The notes under the pieces: generated by a model
Seen by the model: only the letters and a program-made list of their open reading frames with translations
Databases searched by the model: none
What the model was told of the DNA's origin: nothing
Part shown: one piece after another, positions 25,648 through 35,501 of the stretch
How positions within the stretch are numbered: the first letter of the stretch is position 1
Layout of the letters: every line of letters starts with the position of its first letter
NCBI RefSeq assembly: GCF_001439685.1
Contig: NZ_JYLH01000018.1
Span: 1-64,000 of the forward strand
Direction: 5' to 3'
From: Pseudomonas libanensis
Lineage (GTDB): Bacteria > Pseudomonadota > Gammaproteobacteria > Pseudomonadales > Pseudomonadaceae
DNA length: 64,000 bases
Program-made: the position numbers and the translations under genes

Positions 25648-26412
25648 ATGACCACCACCGCCCACACTCAAGTCGTGCAAAAGCAATTCGGCGAACAGGC
25701 AGCAGCCTACCTGAGCAGCACCGTACACGCCCAGGGCTCCGAATTCGCACGGCTACAAGCCGAACTGGCCGGGCAGGGCGCTGCACGACTGTTGGACCTG
25801 GGCTGCGGTGCTGGTCATGTCAGCTTCCAGGTGGCGTCTCTGGTCAAAGAAGTGGTGGCCTACGACCTGTCCCAGCAGATGCTTGACGTGGTCGCCGCCG
25901 CTGCGATGGATCGTGGCCTGGGCAACATCCGTACGGTACACGGCGCCGCCGAACGCCTTCCCTTTGCCGATGGCGAGTTCGACTTCGTGTTCAGCCGCTA
26001 CTCGGCCCACCATTGGAGCGACCTCGGCCTGGCCCTGCGTGAAGTGCGCCGTGTACTCAAGCCGGGTGGCGTGGCAGCATTTGTGGATGTCTTGTCACCG
26101 GGCAGCCCGCTGTTGGACACTTACCTGCAAACCGTCGAAGTGCTGCGCGACACCAGCCATGTGCGTGATTACTCCGGCGCCGAGTGGATGCGCCAGTTGA
26201 GTGAGGCCGGCCTGCACGTACGCAACAGCAGCCGCCAGCGCTTGCGCCTGGAATACACCTCGTGGGTCGAGCGCATGCGCACGCCAGAGGTACTGCGTGC
26301 AGCAATCCTTGAGCTGCAAAAGGCGATGGGCCAGGAAGTACGCGATTATTACGAAATTCAAGCCGACGGCACCTTCAGCACCGATGTGCTGGTGGTCTTC
26401 GCCGAACGCTGA
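25648..26412 (+). CDS. SAM-dependent class I methyltransferase
   Basis: A 254-residue protein with the Rossmann motif LLDLGCGAGHVSFQV, then YDLSQQMLDVV, FADGEFDFVFSRYSAHHWSD and VLKPGGVAAF, the UbiE/Methyltransf_11 pattern. It is embedded between leuD and leuB, as in other pseudomonads, though its role in leucine synthesis is not known. Its HHW segment recalls trans-aconitate and ubiquinone type enzymes, but no substrate can be assigned. A ccaaggaa site precedes ATG 25648. Confidence 0.9.
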   Translation: MTTTAHTQVVQKQFGEQAAAYLSSTVHAQGSEFARLQAELAGQGAARLLDLGCGAGHVSFQVASLVKEVVAYDLSQQMLDVVAAAAMDRGLGNIRTVHGAAERLPFADGEFDFVFSRYSAHHWSDLGLALREVRRVLKPGGVAAFVDVLSPGSPLLDTYLQTVEVLRDTSHVRDYSGAEWMRQLSEAGLHVRNSSRQRLRLEYTSWVERMRTPEVLRAAILELQKAMGQEVRDYYEIQADGTFSTDVLVVFAER

Positions 26413-26465
26413 TTGATTTTCCCCGACCTGCCCGCGGGCGGGTCGCTTGATGAAATGAGGAACGC

Positions 26466-27548
26466 ATGAGCAAGCAGATTCTGATTCTCCCTGGCGACGG
26501 CATTGGCCCGGAAATCATGGCCGAAGCGGTCAAGGTCCTTGAGCTTGCCAACAGCAAGTACAGCCTGGGCTTCGAGCTGAGCCACGACGTGATCGGCGGC
26601 GCTGCCATCGACAAGCATGGCGTGCCTCTGGCTGACGAAACCCTGGATCGCGCCCGTGCGGCTGACGCCGTGCTGCTCGGCGCCGTGGGCGGGCCGAAAT
26701 GGGACAAGATCGACCGTGACATCCGCCCCGAGCGCGGCCTGTTGAAAATCCGTGCGCAACTGGGCCTGTTCGGCAACTTGCGCCCGGCCATCCTCTACCC
26801 GCAATTGGCTGACGCGTCGAGCCTCAAGCCGGAAGTGGTGGCAGGCCTGGATATCCTCATCGTGCGCGAGCTGACCGGCGGTATCTATTTCGGCTCGCCA
26901 CGAGGTGTGCGTGAGTTGGAAAATGGCGAACGCCAGGCCTACGACACCCTGCCGTACAGCGAGAGCGAAATCCGCCGTATCGCCCGGGTCGGTTTCGACA
27001 TGGCCCGCGTGCGTGGCAAGAAGGTCTGCTCGGTGGATAAGGCCAACGTACTGGCCTCCAGCCAACTGTGGCGCGAAATCGTCGAAGAAGTCGCCAAGGA
27101 CTACCCGGACGTCGAACTGAGCCACATGTATGTCGACAACGCCGCCATGCAACTGGTGCGCGCGCCCAAGCAATTCGACGTGATCGTCACCGACAACCTG
27201 TTCGGCGATATCCTGTCCGACCAGGCCTCGATGCTCACCGGTTCCATCGGCATGCTGCCGTCGGCGTCCCTGGACACCAACAATAAAGGTATGTACGAGC
27301 CGTGCCACGGTTCGGCGCCAGACATCGCGGGGCAGGGCATTGCCAACCCGCTGGCGACGATTTTGTCGGTGTCGATGATGCTGCGCTACAGCTTCAACCT
27401 GGGCGATGCCGCGGACGCGATCGAGAAGGCCGTCAGCCTGGTGCTGGATCAGGGCTTGCGCACGGGCGATATCTGGTCGCAGGGTTGCACCAAGGTGGGT
27501 ACGCAAGAAATGGGCGACGCAGTAGTCGCCGCGCTGCGGAATCTGTAA
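26466..27548 (+). CDS. leuB: 3-isopropylmalate dehydrogenase
   Basis: A 360-residue NAD-dependent decarboxylating dehydrogenase for the third step of leucine synthesis. Motifs: LPGDGIGPEIMAEAVKVL at the N terminus, ELTGGIYFG, the conserved Tyr/Lys region, DNLFGDILSDQASMLTGS and the NAD loop EPCHGSAPDIAGQGIANP. It is preceded by atgagg and follows the methyltransferase gene by 53 bp. Confidence 0.98.
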   Translation: MSKQILILPGDGIGPEIMAEAVKVLELANSKYSLGFELSHDVIGGAAIDKHGVPLADETLDRARAADAVLLGAVGGPKWDKIDRDIRPERGLLKIRAQLGLFGNLRPAILYPQLADASSLKPEVVAGLDILIVRELTGGIYFGSPRGVRELENGERQAYDTLPYSESEIRRIARVGFDMARVRGKKVCSVDKANVLASSQLWREIVEEVAKDYPDVELSHMYVDNAAMQLVRAPKQFDVIVTDNLFGDILSDQASMLTGSIGMLPSASLDTNNKGMYEPCHGSAPDIAGQGIANPLATILSVSMMLRYSFNLGDAADAIEKAVSLVLDQGLRTGDIWSQGCTKVGTQEMGDAVVAALRNL

Positions 27549-27612
27549 TCTCTCGGGCCCGCTTGCAGTTGTTGCTGCAAGACGGTCCACTTTTTAACAA
27601 GGTGTAGTTGCG

Positions 27613-28725
27613 ATGAAACGTGTAGGTCTGATCGGTTGGCGCGGTATGGTCGGTTCCGTGCTCATGCAGCGGATGCTGGAAGAGCAGGATTTCGATCTTA
27701 TTGAGCCGGTGTTTTTCACCACTTCGAACGTAGGTGGCCAAGGGCCGTCCGTGGGCAAGGATATCGCCCCGCTCAAGGACGCCTACAGCATTGAAGAGTT
27801 GAAGAGCCTCGACGTGATCCTGACCTGCCAGGGTGGCGACTACACCAGCGAAGTCTTCCCCAAGCTGCGCGAAGCCGGCTGGCAGGGCTACTGGATCGAT
27901 GCCGCCTCGAGCCTGCGCATGCAGGACGATGCGGTGATCATCCTCGACCCGGTCAACCGCAAGGTCATCGACCAGCAACTGGATGCCGGCACCAAGAACT
28001 ACGTGGGCGGCAACTGCACCGTCAGCCTGATGCTGATGGGCCTGGGCGGCCTGTTCGAAGCCGGCCTGGTGGAGTGGATGAGCGCGATGACCTATCAGGC
28101 GGCCTCCGGTGCCGGCGCGCAGAACATGCGTGAACTGATCAAGCAGATGGGCGCGACCCACGCCGCTGTCGCCGATCAACTGGCTGACCCGGCCAGTGCG
28201 ATCCTCGACATCGACCGCCGTGTGGCCGAGGCCATGCGCAGCGATGCTTACCCGACCGAGAACTTCGGCGTGCCATTGGCCGGCAGCCTGATCCCGTGGA
28301 TCGACAAGGAACTGCCCAACGGCCAGAGCCGTGAAGAGTGGAAGGCCCAGGCCGAAACCAACAAGATCCTCGGTCGCTTCAAAAACCCAATCCCGGTGGA
28401 CGGCATCTGCGTGCGCATCGGCGCCATGCGTTGCCACAGCCAGGCGCTGACCATCAAGCTGAACAAAGACGTGCCGATCGCCGATATCGAAGGGCTGATC
28501 AGCCAGCACAACCCTTGGGTCAAGCTGGTGCCGAACAACCGCGATATCAGCATGCAGGAGCTGAGCCCGACCAAGGTCACCGGCACCCTGAATGTGCCGG
28601 TGGGCCGTCTGCGCAAGCTGAACATGGGCAGCCAGTTCCTCGGCGCGTTTACCGTCGGCGACCAACTGCTGTGGGGCGCGGCTGAGCCGTTGCGGCGCAT
28701 GTTGCGGATCTTGCTGGAGCGTTGA
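27613..28725 (+). CDS. asd: Aspartate-semialdehyde dehydrogenase
   Basis: The 370-residue enzyme reduces aspartyl phosphate to aspartate semialdehyde for lysine, threonine, methionine and diaminopimelate. It starts MKRVGLIGWRGMVGSVLMQRM; the active-site Cys is in GGNCTVSLMLMG; the substrate Arg/His region is in CVRIGAMRCHSQALTIKL. Length and motifs are those of the proteobacterial form. It follows leuB closely on the same strand. Confidence 0.98.
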   Translation: MKRVGLIGWRGMVGSVLMQRMLEEQDFDLIEPVFFTTSNVGGQGPSVGKDIAPLKDAYSIEELKSLDVILTCQGGDYTSEVFPKLREAGWQGYWIDAASSLRMQDDAVIILDPVNRKVIDQQLDAGTKNYVGGNCTVSLMLMGLGGLFEAGLVEWMSAMTYQAASGAGAQNMRELIKQMGATHAAVADQLADPASAILDIDRRVAEAMRSDAYPTENFGVPLAGSLIPWIDKELPNGQSREEWKAQAETNKILGRFKNPIPVDGICVRIGAMRCHSQALTIKLNKDVPIADIEGLISQHNPWVKLVPNNRDISMQELSPTKVTGTLNVPVGRLRKLNMGSQFLGAFTVGDQLLWGAAEPLRRMLRILLER

Positions 28726-28745
28726 TCGCTTGAGGTAGTAAAAGA

Positions 28746-28778
28746 AACCCGCGTTCTGGTGACAGGCGCGGGTTTTTT
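28746..28778 (+). terminator. Rho-independent terminator of asd
   Basis: Arms aacccgcg and cgcgggtt around a 13-nt loop, followed by a T-run. Confidence 0.88.
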
Positions 28779-28790
28779 GTTGGTCTTTCG

Positions 28791-28874
28791 GGCCCAATCG
28801 GGGGCAAGCCCCCTCCCACATTTGAATGCGTTCACACATCAAGATGTGGGAGGGGGCTTGCCCCCGATTGGGCC
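28791..28874. repeat. Long perfect inverted REP pair
   Basis: Arms at 28791-28821 and 28844-28874 are perfect 31-bp inverted copies with the cores gggggcaagccccctcccac and its complement. It lies directly after the asd terminator. Confidence 0.88.
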
Positions 28875-28963
28875 ATCAGCCCCACCACAAGGCCCAGGCT
28901 AATTGCCTCGCCTCCAACCACCCGGTAAAGTGCCGCTCCCCCGTAACGCCCGAGGCAGCCCCC

Positions 28964-29974
28964 ATGACCCAGACCTTTGAAATCGCCGTAATCGGCGCCA
29001 CCGGCACCGTGGGCGAAACCCTGGTGCAGATCCTTGAAGAGCTGAATTTCCCGGTGGGCACTTTGTATTTGCTGGCGGGCAGTAACTCGGCGGGGGCTTC
29101 GGTGCCGTTTCGTGGCAAGAACGTGCGGGTCAAGGAGGTCGACGAGTTCGACTTCAGCAAGGCGCAGCTTGCGTTCTTTGCGGCAGGCCCGGCGGTGACC
29201 CTGAGCTTCGCCCCGCGTGCCACGGCCGCAGGCTGTTCGGTGATCGACTTGTCCGGCGCACTGCCGGCCGAGCAGGCGCCGCAAGTCGTACCGCAGGCTA
29301 ACGCCCATGTGCTGGAGGGTTTGAAAAAGCCGTTCCAGCTCGGCAGCCCAAGCCCTTGCGCCACCTACCTTGCGGTAGCGCTGGCGCCGCTGCGTGGCTT
29401 GGTGGACATTCAGCGGGTCAGTGTCACCGCCAACCTGGCGGTTTCCGCCCAGGGCCGCGAGGCCGTCAGCGAGTTGGCCCGCCAGACTGCCGAGCTGTTG
29501 AACGTGCGTCCGCTGGAGCCGAAGTTCTTCGACCGGCAAATGGCTTTCAATCTGTTGGCACAAGTCGGTACCCCAGATGCCCAGGGTCATACAGAACTGG
29601 AGAAACGTCTCGTACATGAGTTGCGTGCCGTGCTGGAAACACCTTTGCTAAAGATTTCCGCAACCTGCGTTCAAGCCCCGGTGTTTTTTGGCGATAGCCT
29701 GACTGTGTCGTTGCAATTGGCCGCGCCGGTCGATCTGGTCGCGGTGAACCGCGCCCTCGAGGCAGCGCCGGCTATCGAGCTGGTCGAGGAGGGCGATTAC
29801 CCAACGGCTGTAGGCGACGCCGTCGGCCAGGACGTTGTATACGTAGGACGAGTTCGCGCAGGTGTCGACGACCCCGCGGAACTAAATCTGTGGCTGACGT
29901 CAGATAACGTACGCAAGGGCTCGGCCCTGAACGCCGTGGAATTGGCGCAGTTGTTGATAAAAGGCCTTGTGTAA
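28964..29974 (+). CDS. Aspartate-semialdehyde dehydrogenase homologue (Usg type)
   Basis: A 336-residue paralogue of Asd starting MTQTFEIAVIGATGTVGETL. The NADP fold is kept, and a Cys is present in SPSPCATYLAVAL where the catalytic Cys is expected, but the surrounding motif differs from true Asd (GNCT). In proteobacteria this paralogue is called Usg-like and its activity is uncertain. It lies between asd and fimV, the conserved Pseudomonas order. Confidence 0.87.
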   Translation: MTQTFEIAVIGATGTVGETLVQILEELNFPVGTLYLLAGSNSAGASVPFRGKNVRVKEVDEFDFSKAQLAFFAAGPAVTLSFAPRATAAGCSVIDLSGALPAEQAPQVVPQANAHVLEGLKKPFQLGSPSPCATYLAVALAPLRGLVDIQRVSVTANLAVSAQGREAVSELARQTAELLNVRPLEPKFFDRQMAFNLLAQVGTPDAQGHTELEKRLVHELRAVLETPLLKISATCVQAPVFFGDSLTVSLQLAAPVDLVAVNRALEAAPAIELVEEGDYPTAVGDAVGQDVVYVGRVRAGVDDPAELNLWLTSDNVRKGSALNAVELAQLLIKGLV

Positions 29975-30135
29975 AAGATACTTGGCGGCAATTTGTAGAT
30001 TGATTCTAGCCAGGCGCTATGCTTGGCCCCAAGTGGAACACAAGCGCGTCGGTAACCTATCGGCTCGCCATGCCTTATGGCAGCGGTTACCAACCTTCTC
30101 GCAGGGCGGGGAGTGTTCAAACAAAGGATGAGGCT

Positions 30136-32661
30136 ATGGTTCAAGTTCGCAAACTGGTGTTAGCAATAGCGGCCGCCTCGGCGCTGACCTCCGGTATGGC
30201 GCAGGCGCTGCAACTTGGGGAGATGACCCTCAAGTCGAAGTTGAACCAGCCGCTGTCGGTGGAAATCGAATTGCGCGACGTGGGCGGCCTCACGGCGTCC
30301 GAAATCACGCCGAGCCTGGCTTCGGCCCAGGCCTTCGTGGATGCGGGTGTCGACCGCCAGGCGTTTCTCGATGACCTGACGTTCACACCGGTGATCAACC
30401 CCGAAGGTCGCAGCGTGGTGCGGGTGACCTCCAGCAAGCCGCTGCCCGATTCCTATGTGCGTTTCCTGATGCAGGTGCAATGGCCCAACGGCCGCCTGAT
30501 GCGTGACTACAGCGTGCTGCTCGACCCGGCCAAGTTCGACCAGCCGGCCCCGACTGCCAGCGCGCCGGCCAGCACTGCGCCCGCGGTCAGCCAGCCGGCC
30601 CAGCACACCACCACTTCCCGCGACACCTTGTGGGAAATCGCAGCGAAGAATCGCAATGGTGCCTCGATCCAGCAGACGATGCTGGCCATTCAGGCGCTCA
30701 ATCCCGATGCCTTTGTCGACGGCAATATCAACCGCCTGAAAACCGGCCGGGTCCTGCGCCTGCCGGATGCCACACAAAGCACTGCGCTGGCGCAACCGCA
30801 AGCGATTGCCGAAGTCAGCGTGCAGAACGCCGCCTGGCGCCAAGGCCGCCGTACCCCTCAAAGCCAAGTGGCCGGCAAGGCGCAGTTGGATGCGACCAAA
30901 CGCACCCAGGCCGGCAATGCGCCGTCGAGCACCTCAGCCCAGGACAACTTGAGCCTGGTCTCGGCCGAGTCCGCCAAGAAAGGCGTGAAGGGCAAGGCCG
31001 CTGATAGCCGTGCCCTGAGCGACAAACTGGCGATGACCCAGGAAGAGCTGGACACCACGCGCCGCGATAACGAAGAGCTGAAAAGCCGCGCCGCCGACTT
31101 GCAGAGCCAGTTGGACAAGCTGCAAAAGCTGATTCAACTGAAGAATGACCAGCTCGCCCGCTTGCAGGCTGAAAAAGGTGAGCCGGCAACGGCGGCCATG
31201 CCTGCGCAGCTGGCCGGCGAGCCCGAGGCAGCGCCGGCAGCACCTGCGGCGCCCGTTGCGGCTCCGGCCCCTGAACCTGCCCCGGAGCCGGTCAAGCCGG
31301 CTGCGGCGCCGGCCAGCACCGAAGGCAAGTTCAACGACCTGCTGACCAACCCGATTGTGCTTGGCATCATCGGCGGCGCAGCCATCCTGGTCGTACTGCT
31401 GCTCTTGCTGCTGTGGGCGCGTCATCGCAATGCCCGCCGCGAAGAAGAAAAACACCTGCGCATGGCCCGGGCGTTGGCCGAAGAGCCTGAGTTTGCCCCC
31501 AATATTGACCAAGATCTGCCGCCCGACAGTTTCGAAGGCCTTGAAGTGCCACCACCGAGCGTCAAGCTGGCGTCCGCGCCAGCGCCTGCCCCGGTGGTTG
31601 AGCCCGTTGTCGTGCCGACTGTCGCCTCTGTGCTCGCGCCGCTGGCTGTTGCCGTGGCCCAGGAGAACTCCAGCGATGCCCTGGCGCAAGCCCAGTCCCA
31701 TATCGACCGTGGCCACCTGAACCAGGCGGCTGATGTGCTCGAACAAGCCATCAAGCACGAGCCCAAGCGTAGCGACCTGCGCCTGAAGCTGATGGAAGTC
31801 TACGGCCTGCAGAACGACAAGGACGGTTTTGTCACCCAGGAGCGCCAATTGGTGGCCAACGGTGAGAACCACGCCCAGGTCGAACAACTCAAGGCGCGCT
31901 TCCCGGCCATGGCCGTGTTGGCCGCGGGTGTCAGTGCCGCAGTGGCCGCCGCGGCCCTGGATGCGCAATACGTCAAGGACTTGCTCGACGATAAGCCGGC
32001 TCCGACGCCCCAGGCGGACACAGCTGCGTTCGACACCGATTTCGACCTGAGCCTGGATGATCTGGAAGCCGCTTCGCCGGCCGAGATCGCGCAAGACCAG
32101 CAAACCTTTGAAGCGCTGTTGCAGCAACAGACCGCAGGCAAGCCTGATGCGCAGGACCTGTCGGACTTCGATCTGGACCTGCAACTGGAGCCGCCGGCGT
32201 CGCAGTCCGATGACGATTTCCTTTCGGGCCTCGAAGGGCAGGAGGCGGCTGTGCCGCCGGTAGATCCTCCCACTCTGACACCCGCTGCACTGGACGAATT
32301 CGAACTGCCGGAAGACTTCGACCTGTCTCTGGCAGATGAATCGAACACCTCCGCAGCCAAGCCTGACGCCTTTTCGTCGGAGCTGGACGATGTCAACGCC
32401 GAACTGGACCGCTTGTCCCAGAGCCTGGAACATCCACCCATCGAGCCTTCCTTCACCGCAGAAGATGCGGCGCAGAGCGGTGAGGAGCCGGAATTCGATT
32501 TCCTCTCGGGCACCAATGAGGTCGCCACCAAGCTGGACCTGGCCCAGGCGTACATCGACATGGGTGATGCGGACGGTGCAAAGGACATCCTGTCTGAAGT
32601 GTTGACCGAGGGTGATGAAGATCAGCGTAGCGAAGCCAAGGAAATGCTCGGCCGCATCTAA
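30136..32661 (+). CDS. fimV: FimV/HubP-type polar protein
   Basis: An 841-residue inner-membrane protein needed in Pseudomonas for type IV pilus function and polar organisation. Order: signal peptide (to about residue 24), the FimV N-terminal domain (LQLGEMTLKSKLNQPLSVEIEL), a LysM peptidoglycan-binding domain (157-211), a coiled coil (about 300-350), a Pro/Ala-rich linker, one transmembrane helix (about 405-430) and a long acidic cytoplasmic part ending in a TPR-like FimV C-terminal domain (TKLDLAQAYIDMGDADGAKDIL). The ATG at 30136 follows aggatgaggct. The length is somewhat shorter than in P. aeruginosa, mostly in the acidic region. Confidence 0.95.
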   Translation: MVQVRKLVLAIAAASALTSGMAQALQLGEMTLKSKLNQPLSVEIELRDVGGLTASEITPSLASAQAFVDAGVDRQAFLDDLTFTPVINPEGRSVVRVTSSKPLPDSYVRFLMQVQWPNGRLMRDYSVLLDPAKFDQPAPTASAPASTAPAVSQPAQHTTTSRDTLWEIAAKNRNGASIQQTMLAIQALNPDAFVDGNINRLKTGRVLRLPDATQSTALAQPQAIAEVSVQNAAWRQGRRTPQSQVAGKAQLDATKRTQAGNAPSSTSAQDNLSLVSAESAKKGVKGKAADSRALSDKLAMTQEELDTTRRDNEELKSRAADLQSQLDKLQKLIQLKNDQLARLQAEKGEPATAAMPAQLAGEPEAAPAAPAAPVAAPAPEPAPEPVKPAAAPASTEGKFNDLLTNPIVLGIIGGAAILVVLLLLLLWARHRNARREEEKHLRMARALAEEPEFAPNIDQDLPPDSFEGLEVPPPSVKLASAPAPAPVVEPVVVPTVASVLAPLAVAVAQENSSDALAQAQSHIDRGHLNQAADVLEQAIKHEPKRSDLRLKLMEVYGLQNDKDGFVTQERQLVANGENHAQVEQLKARFPAMAVLAAGVSAAVAAAALDAQYVKDLLDDKPAPTPQADTAAFDTDFDLSLDDLEAASPAEIAQDQQTFEALLQQQTAGKPDAQDLSDFDLDLQLEPPASQSDDDFLSGLEGQEAAVPPVDPPTLTPAALDEFELPEDFDLSLADESNTSAAKPDAFSSELDDVNAELDRLSQSLEHPPIEPSFTAEDAAQSGEEPEFDFLSGTNEVATKLDLAQAYIDMGDADGAKDILSEVLTEGDEDQRSEAKEMLGRI

Positions 32662-32814
32662 AGCCTGGCGCTGTAAACAGTGTGGGAGGGGGCTTGTTTG
32701 GCATCGATCCATAACAAAACGCCCGCCACACATCCGGCGCCTTTATAATGCCCGCCTTTGCGCAACTCATCAGGCTCTCAGTTCTTGGCAAATATAGATA
32801 ACGCGGCCGCCGAA

Positions 32815-33639
32815 ATGGCGGCCGCAGGCTTTTACCGCATCGCCCTGGGCGTGGAATACAAAGGCTCGCGCTATCGCGGCTGGCAGCGCCAGGCGTCTGG
32901 CGTGCCGACGGTGCAGGAAACCCTGGAAAAGGCCCTGTCCAAAGTCGCTGATTCGCCGGTGTCGCTGATGTGTGCCGGGCGTACCGATGCGGGTGTCCAC
33001 GCCTGTGGCCAGGTGGTGCATTTCGACACCCAGGCCGAGCGTTCAATGAAGGCGTGGGTGATGGGGGCTAATATCAACTTGCCCCATGACGTCAGTGTGA
33101 GCTGGGCCAAGGTCATGCCGGCGCATTTTCATGCGCGCTTCAAGGCCATCGCCCGGCGTTACCGCTACGTGATCTACAACGATCAGATCCGCCCCGCACA
33201 CCTCAATGAAGAAATTACCTGGAACCATCGCCCGCTGGATGCCGAGCGCATGGCCGAGGCCGCGCAGCACCTGGTGGGTGTGCATGACTTCAGCGCCTTC
33301 CGTGCCGGCCAGTGCCAGGCCAAGTCGCCGATCAAGGAGGTCCACCACCTGCGGGTCACCCGGCACGGCAAGATGATCGTGCTGGATATCCGCGCCGGGG
33401 CCTTCCTGCATCATATGGTGCGCAACATTGCCGGCGTACTGATGACCATCGGTACTGGCGAGCGCCCGGTGGAGTGGGCCAAGGAAGTGCTGGAAAGCCG
33501 CATTCGCCGCACGGGCGGCGTCACGGCGCACCCGTTTGGCCTGTATCTGGTGGATGTGGAGTACCGCGACGAGTTCCAATTGCCGGAACGCTTTATCGGG
33601 CCGCACTTCCTCACAGGTTTCAGCGAACTTGGCGGCTGA
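32815..33639 (+). CDS. truA: tRNA pseudouridine(38-40) synthase
   Basis: This 274-residue enzyme makes pseudouridine in the anticodon stem-loop. The catalytic Asp is in CAGRTDAGVHACGQVVHF, with RYRYVIYN, HDFSAFRAGQCQAK and VRNIAGVLM following. I use ATG 32815, giving a normal-length N terminus (MAAAGFYRIALGVEYKGSRY); TTG codons at 32758 and 32785 would lengthen it but none of the three has a strong ribosome binding site. Confidence 0.95.
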   Translation: MAAAGFYRIALGVEYKGSRYRGWQRQASGVPTVQETLEKALSKVADSPVSLMCAGRTDAGVHACGQVVHFDTQAERSMKAWVMGANINLPHDVSVSWAKVMPAHFHARFKAIARRYRYVIYNDQIRPAHLNEEITWNHRPLDAERMAEAAQHLVGVHDFSAFRAGQCQAKSPIKEVHHLRVTRHGKMIVLDIRAGAFLHHMVRNIAGVLMTIGTGERPVEWAKEVLESRIRRTGGVTAHPFGLYLVDVEYRDEFQLPERFIGPHFLTGFSELGG

Positions 33640-33703
33640 CGCCTGGAAAAGCTTTTGTTACCATCCGGGACTTTCACGGTCCAAACCCTGAGGTTCCTAC
33701 GAT

Positions 33704-34336
33704 ATGCCAGCCGTTCGCAGCAAGATTTGCGGGATTACCCGCATAGAAGACGCGCTCGCGGCAGTCGAGGCGGGGGCGGATGCCATCGGTTTAGTGTTTT
33801 ATGCCAGGAGCCCGCGGGCGGTGAATGTGTTGCAGGCGCGGGCAATCATCGCTGCGCTGCCACCGTTTGTGACCACGGTGGGCTTGTTCGTCAATGCCAG
33901 CCGTTGCGAGCTCAACGAAACCCTGGATGCCGTGCCGCTGGACATGCTGCAATTCCATGGCGACGAAAGCCCTGAGGCATGCGAGAGCTACCAGCGTCCG
34001 TATATCAAGGCGTTGCGGGTCAAGGCGGGGGACGACATCGCCGCTGCATGCGCAGCCTATGCCGGTGCTCGCGGGATCCTGCTGGACACCTACGTCGAAG
34101 GCGTGCCGGGCGGCACTGGCGAGGCGTTCGATTGGTCGCTGATTCCTGCGGGCCTGAGCAAGCCGATCATTCTTGCCGGCGGGCTCAATCCAGCCAATGT
34201 CGCGGCGGCTATCGCCCAGGTCCGACCCTATGCGGTGGATGTCAGCGGCGGGGTAGAGCAGGCCAAGGGTGTCAAGGACCATGGCAAGATTCGCGCATTT
34301 GTGCAGGCCGTGCGCAACAGCAGCGCTGGGATGTGA
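33704..34336 (+). CDS. trpF: Phosphoribosylanthranilate isomerase
   Basis: A 210-residue TIM-barrel enzyme of tryptophan synthesis. It has the family N terminus RSKICGITRIEDALAAVEAGADAIGLVFY with the catalytic Cys, the LQFHGDE strand with the Asp region, ILLDTYVEG (catalytic Asp) and LAGGLNPANV / VDVSGGVE phosphate loops. The order truA-trpF-accD-folC is typical of Pseudomonas. Confidence 0.97.
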   Translation: MPAVRSKICGITRIEDALAAVEAGADAIGLVFYARSPRAVNVLQARAIIAALPPFVTTVGLFVNASRCELNETLDAVPLDMLQFHGDESPEACESYQRPYIKALRVKAGDDIAAACAAYAGARGILLDTYVEGVPGGTGEAFDWSLIPAGLSKPIILAGGLNPANVAAAIAQVRPYAVDVSGGVEQAKGVKDHGKIRAFVQAVRNSSAGM

Positions 34337-34580
34337 CGGCTGGCAGTCTGCCGCCGTCCATAACTACCACTGTGTAAAACAGCCCGGCGCCGCCTGTGGT
34401 GGGCCGGAAATTGAAGTGGCAACCCTGCGCTGGCAGGTTGTCTGGAAGGCTGAGGATACGGGCAGGAAATGGCAGGTCGAACGTCTGACCCCGTCCCGCA
34501 GGTATCATCGCCACATATGAATTTAGCTCAAGGGCATACGCGGGGCTGTGTTCAAGCCACCGGTACTGGAGAAAGAAAGC

Positions 34581-35501
34581 ATGAGCAACTGGTTAGTAGA
34601 CAAACTGATCCCTTCGATCATGCGTTCCGAGGTGAAGAAAAGCTCGGTTCCTGAAGGTCTGTGGCACAAGTGCCCGTCCTGCGACGCGGTGCTGTACCGC
34701 CCGGAACTGGAAAAGACCCTGGACGTTTGCCCCAAGTGCAACCACCACATGCGTATTGGCGCGCGTGCGCGCATCGACATCTTTTTGGATGCCGACGGCC
34801 GCAACGAACTGGGCGCTGACCTGGAGCCGGTCGACCGCCTCAAGTTCCGCGATGGCAAGAAATACAAGGACCGCCTGACCGCTGCGCAGAAGCAGACCGG
34901 TGAAAAAGACGCGCTGATCTCGGTCAGCGGCAAGCTGCTGGGCATGCCCGTGGTGGTCTCGGCCTTCGAGTTCTCCTTCATGGGTGGTTCCATGGGCGCC
35001 ATCGTCGGTGAGCGCTTCGTGCGCGCAGCCAACTACGCCCTGGAAAACCGCTGCCCGATGATCTGCTTCGCCGCCTCCGGTGGTGCGCGTATGCAGGAAG
35101 CCTTGATCTCCCTGATGCAAATGGCCAAGACCTCGGCGGTATTGGCGCGTCTGCGTGAAGAGGGCATCCCGTTCATCTCCGTACTGACCGACCCGGTCTA
35201 CGGCGGCGTTTCCGCCAGCCTGGCGATGCTCGGCGATGTGATCGTCGGCGAGCCCAAGGCGCTGATCGGTTTTGCCGGCCCGCGAGTGATCGAGCAAACC
35301 GTGCGGGAAAAACTGCCGGAAGGCTTCCAGCGCAGCGAATTCTTGCTGGAGCATGGCGCAATCGACTTGATCATTCCACGTGGCGAATTGCGCCCACGCC
35401 TGGGCAATCTGCTGGCGCAAATGATGGGCCTGCCGACCCCTGTGTACGTCGCGCCTAAAGTCGAGCCAATTGTCGTGCCGCCGGTGCCTGCAAACCTATG
35501 A
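34581..35501 (+). CDS. accD: Acetyl-CoA carboxylase carboxyltransferase subunit beta
   Basis: This 306-residue subunit forms the carboxyltransferase with AccA, transferring carboxyl from biotin to acetyl-CoA for fatty acid synthesis. A zinc ribbon (CPSCDAVLY and CPKCNHHM) is at residues 33-58, followed by the crotonase-like core (GGSMGAIVGERFVRA, SGGARMQEALISLMQM, DPVYGGVSASLA). The ATG at 34581 has a gagaaagaa site. It overlaps folC by 4 nt. Confidence 0.98.
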   Translation: MSNWLVDKLIPSIMRSEVKKSSVPEGLWHKCPSCDAVLYRPELEKTLDVCPKCNHHMRIGARARIDIFLDADGRNELGADLEPVDRLKFRDGKKYKDRLTAAQKQTGEKDALISVSGKLLGMPVVVSAFEFSFMGGSMGAIVGERFVRAANYALENRCPMICFAASGGARMQEALISLMQMAKTSAVLARLREEGIPFISVLTDPVYGGVSASLAMLGDVIVGEPKALIGFAGPRVIEQTVREKLPEGFQRSEFLLEHGAIDLIIPRGELRPRLGNLLAQMMGLPTPVYVAPKVEPIVVPPVPANL

